Position numbers and translations under genes: made by a program. Positions 38,296-48,759 of a stretch of DNA of 64,000 nt are shown one piece after another (within the stretch, counting starts at the first letter, position 1; each line of letters opens with the position of its first letter). Under the pieces are notes generated by a model that did not search any database, was not told where the DNA came from, and saw only the letters and a program-made list of their open reading frames with translations. The stretch comes from an uncultured Prochlorococcus sp. (GTDB lineage: Bacteria > Cyanobacteriota > Cyanobacteriia > PCC-6307 > Cyanobiaceae), in assembly GCF_902616385.1 (NCBI RefSeq), contig NZ_CACMSM010000005.1, positions 20,929 through 84,928 of the forward strand. Reading direction: 5' to 3'.

Positions 38296-38832
38296 TCATT
38301 TATTTTGAAGATAATTTTCAGGTCCAATAGTTGATAACTTTCTATTTTTAGTTCTTACTTGTGTATGAAGATTTTCTCTAAATTCTTTTAAATTTTTCTT
38401 TACGGATTCATCAAATAAACTAATCATCTCTATTGCCAATAATCCAGCATTCTGTCCTCCATTAATGGCAACTGTTGCAACTGGAATCCCAGCGGGCATT
38501 TGAACTATTGATAAAAGAGAGTCAATCCCCTTAAGTGTCTTACTCTCTACTGGTACTCCAATTATAGGAATGCAAGTTATAGATGCCAGCATTCCTGGAA
38601 GATGAGCAGCACCACCAGCACCGGCAATTATTACTTTTATGTTTTCTGACTCTGCATTTTTTGCATATTCCATCATTTCAATAGGTGTTCGATGGGCAGA
38701 AAGTATACAGACTTCAGTTTTTATTCCAAATTCTCTTAAAATATCAATAGCTGGTTCCAATGTTTTTAAATCTGAATCACTACCCATTACGACAGCAATT
38801 TTATAAATATTTTTAGAATTCAATTCTGACAA
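38296..38832 (-). CDS. purE: N5-carboxyaminoimidazole ribonucleotide mutase
   Basis: Class I PurE, which moves the carboxyl group of N5-CAIR to give CAIR in purine synthesis. The 178 residues contain VMGSDSDLKTLEPA, CILSAHRTPIEMMEYA and IAGAGGAAHLPGMLAS, all conserved active-site loops. Diverges from chlM. Confidence 0.95.
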   Translation of the reverse strand: MSELNSKNIYKIAVVMGSDSDLKTLEPAIDILREFGIKTEVCILSAHRTPIEMMEYAKNAESENIKVIIAGAGGAAHLPGMLASITCIPIIGVPVESKTLKGIDSLLSIVQMPAGIPVATVAINGGQNAGLLAIEMISLFDESVKKNLKEFRENLHTQVRTKNRKLSTIGPENYLQNK

Positions 38833-38853
38833 AATAACAAATCAATTCTTTCC

Positions 38854-38882
38854 TATAATGGCGCGCAATTAATTTGGCGCCA
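38854..38882 (+). promoter_or_regulatory. TATAAT box with adjoining inverted repeat upstream of chlM
   Basis: A perfect TATAAT (38854-38859) is followed directly by an inverted repeat, TGGCGC (38859-38864) and GCGCCA (38877-38882), around a 12-nt AT-rich centre holding AATTAATT. The repeat would cover the transcription start expected near 38866 and the GC-rich arms stand out in AT-rich DNA. This looks like an operator or a 5'-end RNA hairpin for chlM; no good -35 box is seen. Confidence 0.5.
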
Positions 38883-38921
38883 GTTAGTTAGTATAAAAAG
38901 AATAAATTTTCATAGAATATC

Positions 38922-39623
38922 ATGACGTCAAATAAGATTATCGAAAAAAGTGAAGTGAGAGAGTATTTTAATGGCACTGGCTTTGAAAGATGGAATAAAA
39001 TTTATAGCAAATCTGATGAAATTAATACAGTTCAGAAAAATATTAGGAAAGGACATCAAAAAACTGTAGATGATGTAGTTTCATACATCAAAAATTATCC
39101 TGAACTAACAAAAAAAAGTTATTGTGATGCAGGATGTGGTGTAGGAAGTCTTTCCATACCTTTACTAAGACTTGGTATAAAAGAACTACAGGTGAGCGAT
39201 ATTTCTTCTGAAATGATTAAAGAAACAAAGAAACGCATTAATGAATTAGGTCTTAATCAAGGTAAAATTAAATATGAAGTCTGTGATCTGGAAAAATTAA
39301 AAGGATTATTTGATGTTGTAATTTGTTTGGATGTATTTATTCATTATCCTCAACCGGTCGCAGAAGAAATGGTTCAACATCTATGCGATTTAAGCAAAGA
39401 AAAACTAATAGTTAGCTTTGCTCCTTATACTCCAGTTCTCGCTGTTCTAAAAAATATTGGAAAATTATTTCCTGGGCCAAGTAAAACTACAAGAGCATAT
39501 ACATTGAAAGAAAAAGGTATTATTCATGCTGCTAAAGAAAGAGGATTTAAAGTGGTTAAAAAGAAATTAAATCAAGCTCCTTTTTATTTTTCAAAACTAA
39601 TTGAATTCGAAAAAATTAAATAA
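38922..39623 (+). CDS. chlM: Magnesium protoporphyrin IX methyltransferase
   Basis: Methylates Mg-protoporphyrin IX with S-adenosylmethionine in chlorophyll synthesis. The 233 residues show the SAM motif DAGCGVGSLSIPLL (69-82) and FDVVICLDVFIHYPQP, and the C-terminal region FPGPSKTTRAYTLKE and ERGFKVVKKKLNQAPFYFSK typical of ChlM/BchM. Ends 1 bp before the convergent NarL-type regulator gene. Confidence 0.95.
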   Translation: MTSNKIIEKSEVREYFNGTGFERWNKIYSKSDEINTVQKNIRKGHQKTVDDVVSYIKNYPELTKKSYCDAGCGVGSLSIPLLRLGIKELQVSDISSEMIKETKKRINELGLNQGKIKYEVCDLEKLKGLFDVVICLDVFIHYPQPVAEEMVQHLCDLSKEKLIVSFAPYTPVLAVLKNIGKLFPGPSKTTRAYTLKEKGIIHAAKERGFKVVKKKLNQAPFYFSKLIEFEKIK

Positions 39624-39624
39624 T

Positions 39625-40353
39625 TTATTTTACTAAATGATTTTCAAGTGCATAACGAACTAATTCGGTTCGGCTAGATGTACCTGTCTTGATAAAAAGT
39701 CTACTTACATATTTCTCAACATTTCTAATAGATGTTTCAAGCTGTCTTGCAATTTCCTTGTTCATCAGTCCCTCAGCTACTAGTTGAAGCACACTTGCTT
39801 CTCTTGGAGTAAAACTCGGAAGATCTATTTTATTTTCTGGATTAGTTTGGTTTTGGTCTGTGAGCATAGATTTTATTTCAGTAATTTGTTTTGCCATTTT
39901 GCTTACATCAATATCTGCGAATCGTGCTGCCTCTTTTAGTAAACGTTCTTGTCTGTTGATTACATTTTTAACTCTTGCAGCTAATTCATCGGGATCGAAA
40001 GGTTTGGAAATATAATCATCAACTCCTGCAAGATATCCTTCGGTTCTGTCTAGGGTCATTCCTTTTGCGGTTAGAAAAATAACTGGAGTTCCTCCTAATT
40101 TTTCATCCTCTCTAATTTTTTCTAATAAAGCATAACCGTTGGCTCGAGGCATCATAACATCGCTAATTATCAAATCAGGGAAGACTGTTTGAGCTTTTTC
40201 CCAACCATCCTCTCCATCAACTGCAATAAATATTTCAAAGCCTTCATCTTCTAGAAATGTTTTAACAGCTGTTCTTAAACCAGGCTCATCATCAACTAAT
40301 AAAATTCTTGATTTTCTTAACGGTTCATTTTTTATTTGATTAATTTCATTCAT
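39625..40353 (-). CDS. NarL/LuxR-type response regulator (Ycf29-like)
   Basis: A 242-residue response regulator. The receiver has D21/D22 and phosphoacceptor D65 (LIISDVMMPRANGYALL), with VDDYISKPFDPDELAARVKN; a linker of about 45 residues leads to a LuxR-type DNA-binding domain (FTPREASVLQLVAEGLMNKE, IARQLETSIRNVEKYVSRLF). Among the few response regulators of this lineage it most resembles the plastid-encoded Ycf29/TctD-like group, but I cannot separate these by eye. No sensor kinase is adjacent. Confidence 0.85.
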   Translation of the reverse strand: MNEINQIKNEPLRKSRILLVDDEPGLRTAVKTFLEDEGFEIFIAVDGEDGWEKAQTVFPDLIISDVMMPRANGYALLEKIREDEKLGGTPVIFLTAKGMTLDRTEGYLAGVDDYISKPFDPDELAARVKNVINRQERLLKEAARFADIDVSKMAKQITEIKSMLTDQNQTNPENKIDLPSFTPREASVLQLVAEGLMNKEIARQLETSIRNVEKYVSRLFIKTGTSSRTELVRYALENHLVK

Positions 40354-40409
40354 TTTTTAAATTCTTTAATTTGATTTTCTAGTAATAAACAGAATTTTAT
40401 ATACTAAAC

Positions 40410-41558
40410 ATGATGCTATCAACTCCCATACTACTTGACTATCAATCTTCGACTCCTTGCTCTAAGGATGTTGTTGATTCTATGAAACCTTTTTGGAGTG
40501 AGATATTTTCTAATCCTGCAAGCAAATCTAATTTGGCAGGGATTAACGCAAGCGCCATATTGGAAGCTTCAAGAGAAAAAATAGAACAGAATTTATTTCT
40601 TCAGAATAAAAAAGTTATTTTTACAAGTGGGGCAACTGAATCTAATAACTTAGCCTTATTAGGTTTTGCTAGAAATTTCTATAAAAAAACAGGAAATTAT
40701 GGACATATTATTACCTTAAAAACGGAGCATAAAGCTGTTTTGGAGCCCCTAAACCAACTAAAAAAAGAGGGATTTATGGTTACAGAAATTAATCCTGAGA
40801 AAGATGGCTTAATTTCGGAAGAACAATTCAAAAAAAATATAAGAGAAGATACATTTCTGGTTAGTGTCATGTTGGCAAATAATGAAATAGGAGTTATTCA
40901 GCCAATAGAGAATTTTTCAAAAATATGTAAATCGCGAGGAATAACTTTTCACTCTGATTTCGCACAATGTTTAGGTTATATCGAGTTAGATAATCTTTTA
41001 TCAGATGTAAATATGATTACGATGAGTTCTCACAAAATATATGGTCCTAAAGGGATAGGACTTCTCTTAATTGATGAAGAAATTAATCTGGAGCCCTTAA
41101 TTGTTGGAGGAGGTCAAGAATATGGTCTAAGGTCTGGTACATTACCTCTTCCTTTAGTAGTTGGCTTTGCTAAAGCAATAGAGATAGCAGTTTTTAATCA
41201 AAAAAATAATGCTGAGAAATTACTTTTACACAGAAATAACCTTTTGGAGGGTTTGTTAGAAAATAATTCTGGTTTATTAATTAATGGCTCCATAGAAAAA
41301 AGATTACCTCACAATTTAAACTTGACTGTATTGGATTTAAACGGGGCAAAGTTTCATAAACTTTTAAAATCTAAAATAATTTGTTCTAGTGGATCTGCAT
41401 GCAGTAATGGTGAACCATCTCATGTTTTACTAGCCTTAGGTAGATCTTTTAGAGAGGCGGAATCTTCAATAAGGTTAAGTATTGGATTAAGCACTAACTC
41501 AGACGATATAAAACAAGCTATTCATATTCTTACAAATACGATCAAATCATTACGTTAG
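40410..41558 (+). CDS. Cysteine desulfurase (NifS/IscS-like)
   Basis: PLP enzyme that removes sulfur from cysteine for Fe-S clusters and tRNA thiolation. The 382 residues include the early GATESNNLALLG loop, PLP His in LKTEHKAVLEPL, PLP Lys in SSHKIYGPKGIG (about residue 208) and catalytic Cys in SSGSACSNGEPSHVL (about 330), a class I pattern. No iscU or suf genes adjoin. Convergent with rsmH, 14-bp gap. Confidence 0.93.
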   Translation: MMLSTPILLDYQSSTPCSKDVVDSMKPFWSEIFSNPASKSNLAGINASAILEASREKIEQNLFLQNKKVIFTSGATESNNLALLGFARNFYKKTGNYGHIITLKTEHKAVLEPLNQLKKEGFMVTEINPEKDGLISEEQFKKNIREDTFLVSVMLANNEIGVIQPIENFSKICKSRGITFHSDFAQCLGYIELDNLLSDVNMITMSSHKIYGPKGIGLLLIDEEINLEPLIVGGGQEYGLRSGTLPLPLVVGFAKAIEIAVFNQKNNAEKLLLHRNNLLEGLLENNSGLLINGSIEKRLPHNLNLTVLDLNGAKFHKLLKSKIICSSGSACSNGEPSHVLLALGRSFREAESSIRLSIGLSTNSDDIKQAIHILTNTIKSLR

Positions 41559-41572
41559 AAATTATTGGCTCT

Positions 41573-42475
41573 TTAATTTAATTGAGCAATTCTTAATTTT
41601 CCACTTCTAGCTCTTTTATTTAGTTCGACTTCTTCTAAAGAAGGAGTTATTGGCTTTTTTGTAAGGTTTTTTAGTCTTTGATCATTTTTAAAAGAACTTT
41701 TTACTAACCTATCCTCCAAGGAATGAAAACTAATAATAGAAATAATTCCTCCTGGCAAAAGCCATTCAGGAACAACTTGCAAAAATTTTTCTAATACGTC
41801 AATTTCTTTATTAACGGCAATTCTTAGTGCTTGAAATGTTCTTGTTGCTGGGTGTATTTTTTTATATCTTTGTTTTGGTGGGAAGCAGCCTGCAATAGAA
41901 TAAGCTAACTCTTTTGTCCCAGAATATTTCCCATTTTCCCTTAAATCCATTTTTATTTTCCTAGCAATTTTTCTTGATAATCTCTCATCTCCATATTTAT
42001 AAATTAGGTTAGCTAAATCTTTTTCATCTAAAGCCTCAATTAATTTCTCTGCATCAACCTCAAGAAAAGGATTCATTCTCATATCCAATGGACCATCTTT
42101 TTGGAAGCTAAATCCTCTTTTAGGGTCATCAATTTGATTACTATTTACTCCAAGATCTGCAATTACAAAAGAAACTTTTTCTTTTGGTACAAAATCCGCA
42201 AAATTTGAAGCCCTTATATCAATCCTATTTTGAAATTCATCAAGTTTTTTTGATGCTGATTTTCTCGCGAATGGATCTTGATCAAGTCCAATTATATTTA
42301 AATCAGAATATTTTCTCAATAAATGATAAGAGTGCCCGCCTCCGCCTAAAGTTGCGTCTATTCCCTTAAGTTGATTGTTATGTATAAGTGGGTAATGCTC
42401 TAATGAGGCCATAATCTCATCTGTCATAACTGATTGATGATTGAAAAAAGATGAATCAGATAGGTCAGTTTGCAT
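41573..42475 (-). CDS. rsmH: 16S rRNA m4C1402 methyltransferase
   Basis: Methylates N4 of C1402 in 16S rRNA. The 300 residues contain the family start HQSVMTDEIMASLE, SAM motif DATLGGGGHSYHLL (40-53), DLGVNSNQIDDPKRGFSFQK, DGPLDMRMNP and the C-terminal IISFHSLEDRLVKSSF. Formerly MraW. It is not in a division cluster here. Divergent from ndhH. Confidence 0.96.
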   Translation of the reverse strand: MQTDLSDSSFFNHQSVMTDEIMASLEHYPLIHNNQLKGIDATLGGGGHSYHLLRKYSDLNIIGLDQDPFARKSASKKLDEFQNRIDIRASNFADFVPKEKVSFVIADLGVNSNQIDDPKRGFSFQKDGPLDMRMNPFLEVDAEKLIEALDEKDLANLIYKYGDERLSRKIARKIKMDLRENGKYSGTKELAYSIAGCFPPKQRYKKIHPATRTFQALRIAVNKEIDVLEKFLQVVPEWLLPGGIISIISFHSLEDRLVKSSFKNDQRLKNLTKKPITPSLEEVELNKRARSGKLRIAQLN

Positions 42476-42513
42476 AACTTTCGACTAAGATTTGTTTAGA
42501 AGTTAAATTTCGA

Positions 42514-43701
42514 ATGGCTCAGCTAGAGACTAGAACAGAACCAATGGTGGTCAATTTTGGCCCTCACCATCCTTCAATGCATGGGGTTTTAAGGTTAGTT
42601 GTAACTCTTGATGGTGAGAATGTCATTGATTGTGAGCCAGTAATTGGATATTTACATAGAGGAATGGAAAAGATAGCTGAAAATAGAACAAATGTAATGT
42701 ATGTCCCTTATGTAAGCAGAATGGATTATGCAGCAGGAATGTTCTATGAAGCTATTGTAGTAAATGCTCCTGAAAGATTAGCTAATATTCCAGTTCCCAA
42801 AAGAGCAAGTTATATCAGAGTTCTTATGCTCGAACTTAATCGTATTGCTAATCATCTTTTATGGCTTGGTCCCTTTTTAGCAGACGTAGGAGCTCAAACT
42901 CCATTTTTCTATATTTTTAGAGAAAGAGAGATGATCTATGATCTCTGGGAAGCTGCTACTGGACAAAGGCTAATAAATAATAATTTCTTTAGGATAGGCG
43001 GCGTCGCATGTGATCTCCCATACGGATGGTTAGAAAAATGTATAGACTTTTGCGATTGGTTTGGTCCTAAGATAGATGAATACGAAAAATTAATTACAAA
43101 TAATCCAATTTTTAGAAAAAGAATTGAAGGTCTAGGAACAATACAAAGAGACCAGGCAATTAATTGGTCTTTGTCTGGGCCTATGCTTAGAGCTTCTGGA
43201 GTTTCCTGGGATTTAAGGAAAGTCGATAGTTATGAATGTTATGACGATTTTGATTGGCAGATTGCTTCGGAAAAAGAAGGAGATTGTTATGCGAGATATC
43301 GAGTAAGAGTTGAAGAGATGAGACAATCACTAAGCATCATTCGCCAAGCCTGCAAAATGATTCCAGGAGGTCCAACAGAAAATTTAGAAGCTCAAAGAAT
43401 GGCTACTGAAGATAAGAAAAGTGAAATATTTGGTATCGACTATCAATATGTAGCTAAGAAGGTTGCTCCAACTTTTAAAATTCCTAACGGAGAATTATAT
43501 ACAAGATTAGAGTCCGGCAAAGGAGAAATAGGTGTATTTATTCAAGGAAATAATGAAGTTACCCCATGGAGATTTAAAATCAGAGCAGCTGATTTAAATA
43601 ATCTGCAAATATTGCCTCATATTCTTAAAGGTGCCAAAATCGCTGATATTATGGCAATCCTTGGTTCAATAGATGTCATTATGGGATCTGTTGATAGATA
43701 A
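42514..43701 (+). CDS. ndhH: NAD(P)H-quinone oxidoreductase subunit H
   Basis: Peripheral 49-kDa-type subunit that forms the quinone pocket of NDH-1. The 395 residues start with [20 protein letters not shown] and include [13 protein letters not shown] and [20 protein letters not shown]. Length is standard. It lies apart from the other ndh genes, beside the phylloquinone cluster, and 9 bp ahead of the thioesterase gene. Confidence 0.97.
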
Positions 43702-43710
43702 TTTCTTTAA

Positions 43711-44163
<453 letters not shown>

Positions 44164-44166
44164 TTA

Positions 44167-45369
44167 CTATTTTTTAAATTTATAGTTTATTTTTTCTGTA
44201 ATGCTATTTTTGTTTTTAACAATCCACTTTTCTGGCTTTTCATGTTTAGGCCAACTTTGAGAAAAATTTTTTAATAAATTTAAAGAAATTTCAATATTTT
44301 TATCATTTGTAAGTTCTCTAAATTCAATTATTACTTTAATTTTATTTCCCCATAATTTGTTAGATACTTTCGAAATATTGAATTTATTAATCGGGATATT
44401 TTCTTTCATAATGAAATCATTTAATCTAGATTCAATTACTTTAGGGAAAACAACTTCTCCACCTGAATTAAAGGCATTATCACATCTTCCAACAAATTTT
44501 AAATAGTAAGAATTATTGATTTGCTTAATTTCACCTAAATCCCCGGTTTTCCACCACCCATTTTTATTTTTGAAATTTTCAGTTTTTAAATAATCTATTA
44601 TTTCGATTCCAATTCTGGCTGATTTTATTTCGATTAATCCTTGTGCGTTAATTCTTATTTTTGTATCTGGTAGTATTTCTCCAACATTTTTAAAACCCAT
44701 TAAGAATTCTTTTGGTTTTAAACTCGTAACCATTGCTGCTGTTTCAGTTGAGCCGTAACAAGGTGCTAATTTTATTTTTTCTTTTATACATTGTTCTGCA
44801 GTTTCGTCTGAAATAGAAGCTCCACCTACCCAAATTAGATCAAAAATTTTTAGCCAACTAATTCCATCTTTTTGAGCTAAAAGTCTTTGTAATTGGGTAG
44901 GTACTAATGACGTAATCAAGTGTTTTTTGTTTTTTTTAAATTTAATTGTGAAAAGTAAAAGTTCTCGAGTTTTTTTTATCAAATTCGGAGAAATATTAAT
45001 ACAATCACATCCCCAAGTTTGACTTCTAAAAATTGGCATTAATCCACTTATATGGTAAAGGGGTAAAGTATTTAAAATTAAGCAGTTTTGTAATTCAAAT
45101 CCTTGCTCTATTAGCCATTGACCTGATGTAGTTGCAGATAATTTAATATTATTTAAATGGTGAAAACATTGTCTCGGTTTTCCAGAACTCCCACTACTGT
45201 TTAAGATAATTGCTGGCCCATTTTCAGTAATTGAATCTAATACATCTTTGTCTTCATAAAATTTGTTTTTTACATAAATAATTTTATTCTCTCTAATTTT
45301 TTCAATAATTTTTTCTACAGATTGAGTTTCGTTATTTTCAACTTCAATAGTATGAATTTTATTTTTCAT
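44167..45369 (-). CDS. menE: O-succinylbenzoate-CoA ligase
   Basis: Activates o-succinylbenzoate with CoA and ATP. An AMP-binding enzyme with P-loop-like ILNSSGSSGKPRQCFHH, DLIWVGGASISDETAEQCIK, PCYGSTETAAMV and WWKTGDLGE. I take ATG at 45369 because its ATGA overlaps the menC stop by 4 bp; an in-frame ATG at 45381 would add MGST and give 404 residues. At about 400 residues it is shorter than many MenE. Part of menA-menC-menE. Confidence 0.88.
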   Translation of the reverse strand: MKNKIHTIEVENNETQSVEKIIEKIRENKIIYVKNKFYEDKDVLDSITENGPAIILNSSGSSGKPRQCFHHLNNIKLSATTSGQWLIEQGFELQNCLILNTLPLYHISGLMPIFRSQTWGCDCINISPNLIKKTRELLLFTIKFKKNKKHLITSLVPTQLQRLLAQKDGISWLKIFDLIWVGGASISDETAEQCIKEKIKLAPCYGSTETAAMVTSLKPKEFLMGFKNVGEILPDTKIRINAQGLIEIKSARIGIEIIDYLKTENFKNKNGWWKTGDLGEIKQINNSYYLKFVGRCDNAFNSGGEVVFPKVIESRLNDFIMKENIPINKFNISKVSNKLWGNKIKVIIEFRELTNDKNIEISLNLLKNFSQSWPKHEKPEKWIVKNKNSITEKINYKFKK

Positions 45370-46331
45370 AGTTGATCCCATATCTTTTTTGCTTCATTTA
45401 AAAATAGAAACGAATTAGGGAATTTATTCATTGCTAAACCAGGAACTTTTGGCGTTGGTCCTTGTAATTGTAGAGAAGATAAATGATGGAGCCATCTCTT
45501 TCCTATTCCAGTTTCAAATGAGGTACTTATAGATATTAAAGCTTTTTTATTTTCTAATTCTCTTAAAAGCTTAACTGGATTATTTTCTTGAGAAGGCCTT
45601 CTAATTTGCCAACCCTTCCACTCATCAGTCAAAGTTGGAAATTTTAAAAGTGATTCGTCTAAAGCTATTGGAATTTTTTTGTTTAGTTCTGTCAGTCCAT
45701 CAATATCATCAACACAGAGAGGTTGTTCTAACCAATCTATATTTTCATTATCTTTCAAAATATCAGCCCATCTATTAGCTATCTCTCTTCCCCAAGAACC
45801 ATTAGCATCTATTCTTAACTTAATATTATCACCTATTTTGCTTAAAATTTCTTCTAATTTTGCTTCTTCCTCATGGTTATTTTTTAGTGCTACTTTCCAT
45901 TTTAAGGTTAATGATTTTCCAATATCACAATGTCTTTTTTTAATATCATTTAGATCTGAAACTACATTTTCATGATTTAACAATATGGCTGTTTTACCAA
46001 TTTCATCAAAGTAATAGTTTTCTTTAAAGATTATTTTTCCATTGATCTCAGCTAATGCAGAATTTATTGCAGATTGAATGCATGGGTGAAAAATATTTAT
46101 TTGCTCAGATAGATTAAATTCCTCTATATACTCAGGGATCATATCTAGTTGTCTCGCACACTTTTTTAAGTCTTTTTTATATAGCGGTGAAACTTCTCCA
46201 AACCCTATTTTTTTATCATTGCTTATTAATTTAATTATCCAACCAGATTTTGTATGGTAATTGGTTTTAGAATTTTCTACTTTGGCCGATAACTTAAAGC
46301 TATAAGATTTTTTTTGAAATATTAAGTTCAT
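45366..46331 (-). CDS. menC: o-Succinylbenzoate synthase
   Basis: Enolase-superfamily enzyme that dehydrates SHCHC to o-succinylbenzoate. The 321 residues include the KxK base motif in LTLKWKVAL, metal ligands in LRIDANGSWGREIA, WLEQPLCVDDIDGL and IALDESLLKF, and the late ISISTSFETGIG. Start overlaps the menA stop by 1 bp (TAATG), end overlaps menE by 4 bp, so the three are tightly coupled. Confidence 0.9.
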   Translation of the reverse strand: MNLIFQKKSYSFKLSAKVENSKTNYHTKSGWIIKLISNDKKIGFGEVSPLYKKDLKKCARQLDMIPEYIEEFNLSEQINIFHPCIQSAINSALAEINGKIIFKENYYFDEIGKTAILLNHENVVSDLNDIKKRHCDIGKSLTLKWKVALKNNHEEEAKLEEILSKIGDNIKLRIDANGSWGREIANRWADILKDNENIDWLEQPLCVDDIDGLTELNKKIPIALDESLLKFPTLTDEWKGWQIRRPSQENNPVKLLRELENKKALISISTSFETGIGKRWLHHLSSLQLQGPTPKVPGLAMNKFPNSFLFLNEAKKIWDQL

Positions 46332-47245
46332 TAATTTATATAGTAATTAAATATTAATCCTGTGATTAAACCAATTCCATTAAGAGTTTGAAATTTTATT
46401 GCGACGAATTTGCAATTTTTTATTGCAGAAGGTTTTGCATAAGAGGACTTTAATAACTTTATAAGTCTTATTGCTTGAGGGAAACTAAGCAAATAAAGGA
46501 TGCAAAACACTGGAATAAATCCATAAACTATTGTGAAAAGTTGAAAAATATATATTGTAAAAATTATCCAAGGTACAAATTGAGAACCTTTTTTTGCCCC
46601 TAAGCGAACTAAAGGTGAATTTTTCCCATGCTTTTTATCTTCAGAAATTTGATGAAAATGAGAACAAAATAATACAAGAGTTGTTGCTAAGGAAGGTCCT
46701 GAACCAAGTAATAAAGAAACTTTCCATGGAATATCTTCGAAGTAAATATTAGACGGATTTAACGCAATTAAGACTGCAGAGTACGCAAAAGGTCCAAATG
46801 CAAGCCAGCATAATGGTTCTCCTAAACCTTGATAGCCCAATCTAAAAGGAGGACCTTGATATAAATATCCTAAGAAGCAGCAAGCTGCCACCAAAATAAA
46901 AATGTTTATACTTGTTGATACTGAAATAATTAAAATTATTAATAAACCAATAACTAAAGATGTATATGCAATAAATGAAATTATTTTTTTATTTTTTACA
47001 AGATTTACAATTGAATGGAATTTAAATTCATCGATTCCTGTTTCTGCGTCGTATAAATCATTAGTTAGATTTTCCCAAAGTAATATCAAAATTGCAGCTA
47101 AAGCAAATGAAATCAAATTATAAATTTTTACCTCTTCATATTGGTTGAGTAAGTAAGCCCCTGTTATTAAAACTGGAAGTATAGCAACAGAATAAAGAGG
47201 CCATTTTATTGCTTTTTTCCATAATTTTTTTTTATCTTCGTCCAT
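46331..47245 (-). CDS. menA: 1,4-Dihydroxy-2-naphthoate prenyltransferase
   Basis: UbiA-family membrane enzyme that attaches a phytyl tail to dihydroxynaphthoate, giving demethylphylloquinone. The 304 residues have about eight membrane helices and the two Asp-rich motifs: ENLTNDLYDAETGIDEFKFH, and the second site near CSHFHQISEDKKHGKNSPLV. In photosynthetic cells the product is the A1 acceptor of photosystem I, which explains its retention here. First gene of menA-menC-menE. Confidence 0.93.
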   Translation of the reverse strand: MDEDKKKLWKKAIKWPLYSVAILPVLITGAYLLNQYEEVKIYNLISFALAAILILLWENLTNDLYDAETGIDEFKFHSIVNLVKNKKIISFIAYTSLVIGLLIILIISVSTSINIFILVAACCFLGYLYQGPPFRLGYQGLGEPLCWLAFGPFAYSAVLIALNPSNIYFEDIPWKVSLLLGSGPSLATTLVLFCSHFHQISEDKKHGKNSPLVRLGAKKGSQFVPWIIFTIYIFQLFTIVYGFIPVFCILYLLSFPQAIRLIKLLKSSYAKPSAIKNCKFVAIKFQTLNGIGLITGLIFNYYIN

Positions 47246-47346
47246 TTTTAATTAACACGCGAAATTAGATAATTATTGAATGTAGTTTATAAATTGAGTT
47301 ACATTTTTTACTTTATTGCATCATTTTTAGTTATTTTCAATAAGTA

Positions 47347-48759
47347 ATGAAAAATGATTTAAACTTAACAGATTTTTTAAAAGATGTATTTTCCTCTTTC
47401 GATAAGAAAGTTGAAAATTCTGGATTAGTAAGTATTTGTGTTGAGATTCCTTGTATTGATTTATTTCAAGTTTATGAATTGTTAATTAATCAATATCCGT
47501 TTTCTTCATTTTGGGAGGAATCTGATGGCATTTCATATATAGCTTTCGAGAAGTGTAAATATGTTACTCTGGATGGCCCAAAAAGATTTGAGGTAGCAAA
47601 AGAGTTTTATTCTGAGAATTTTAAAAATTTAATTAACTTAACTAATGAATCGCATAATTCTGCACTTTCAAAAATTATTTATTTATTTTCTTTCTCTGAA
47701 AATTTGAATAATAAGAATTTACCTTCAGATATCCCTAGTTTGGAAGCCATTTTGCCAAAAATATTAATTACTAAAAGTGGCAAGAATTGCTGGTTAAGAA
47801 TCAATGGTCATGTTGCAGGCAAATCATCATTAAGAACATTAATTGAAGAAATATGGACAATTAGAAATCAAGTTATTAATTCTGGCTCAGAATTAATAAA
47901 ATCATCTGGCTTAAAAACTAGTTTTGATTCCCCTTTTATTGATGATTTCTCACGCTCCTTAGAAACTTCTAAAACAAATATGAAAAAAGTAGTAAATAGA
48001 GGAATTCAATTAGTAGAGAAAGATATCCTCGAAAAGATAGTTTTAGCTAATAGGATTAAAATAAAACTTAAGAAGAAATTAGATTTAGTAGAAATTTTAA
48101 AAAGATTTAAAAAGAAGCAACCAAATACATGTAGATACGTTTGGAAAAGGAATAGTAAGGATATTTTGTTTGGAGCATCTCCAGAAAAATTATTTTCTTT
48201 CTCTAAACCTAATTTAACGTTAGAGGCTCTTGCTGGAACTATCTCTACTAATTCAAATTTTAAGAAACTCCTAAAAAGTACTAAAGACTTAAAGGAACAT
48301 AATTATGTAATACAACATTTGATTAAATCTTTAGAAGTTTCAAAAATAACAAACTTTAAAAAAAGTGATATCAAGGTAAATTCATTTGGAGATATTTCTC
48401 ATTTGCAAACACTCATTTTCTCTAAAGTTGAAAATATTTGTCCTTTTGAATTGCTTAAAAACTTACATCCATCTCCAGCTGTTTGTGGATACCCCAAAAA
48501 TGCAGCATTGGATTGGATAAACACTCTTGAGTCTTTCCCTAGAGGAAATTATGCTTCTCCAATGGGTTGGGTGGATTCATCAGGCAATGCTTCATTTCTT
48601 TTGGCAATAAGAGGGGCAAGATGTATTGAAGAAAATATTGAATTTACTGCAGGTTCAGGTATAGTTTCTGGCTCTGTTTTAGAGAAAGAAATAGATGAGA
48701 TTAAATTAAAATTTGAATCTATAGTAAAACAGATATTTTGCGCTAAAAATCTTAGATAA
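47347..48759 (+). CDS. menF: Isochorismate synthase
   Basis: Chorismate-utilising enzyme of 470 residues that makes isochorismate, the first committed step to phylloquinone. The C-terminal domain has the family pattern [71 protein letters not shown] and [20 protein letters not shown]. The Lys in EKIVLANR is the general base position of MenF, which supports this over anthranilate synthase. Divergent from menA; overlaps gshB by 8 bp. Confidence 0.92.
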   Translation: MKNDLNLTDFLKDVFSSFDKKVENSGLVSICVEIPCIDLFQVYELLINQYPFSSFWEESDGISYIAFEKCKYVTLDGPKRFEVAKEFYSENFKNLINLTNESHNSALSKIIYLFSFSENLNNKNLPSDIPSLEAILPKILITKSGKNCWLRINGHVAGKSSLRTLIEEIWTIRNQVINSGSELIKSSGLKTSFDSPFIDDFSRSLETSKTNMKKVVNRGIQLVEKDILEKIVLANRIKIKLKKKLDLVEILKRFKKKQPNTCRYVWKRNSKDILFGASPEKLFSFSKPNLTLEALAGTISTNSNFKKLLKSTKDLKEHNYVIQHLIKSLEVSKITNFKKSDIKVNSFGDISHLQTLIFSKVENICPFELLKNLHPSPAVCGYPKNAALDWINTLESFPRGNYASPMGWVDSSGNASFLLAIRGARCIEENIEFTAGSGIVSGSVLEKEIDEIKLKFESIVKQIFCAKNLR

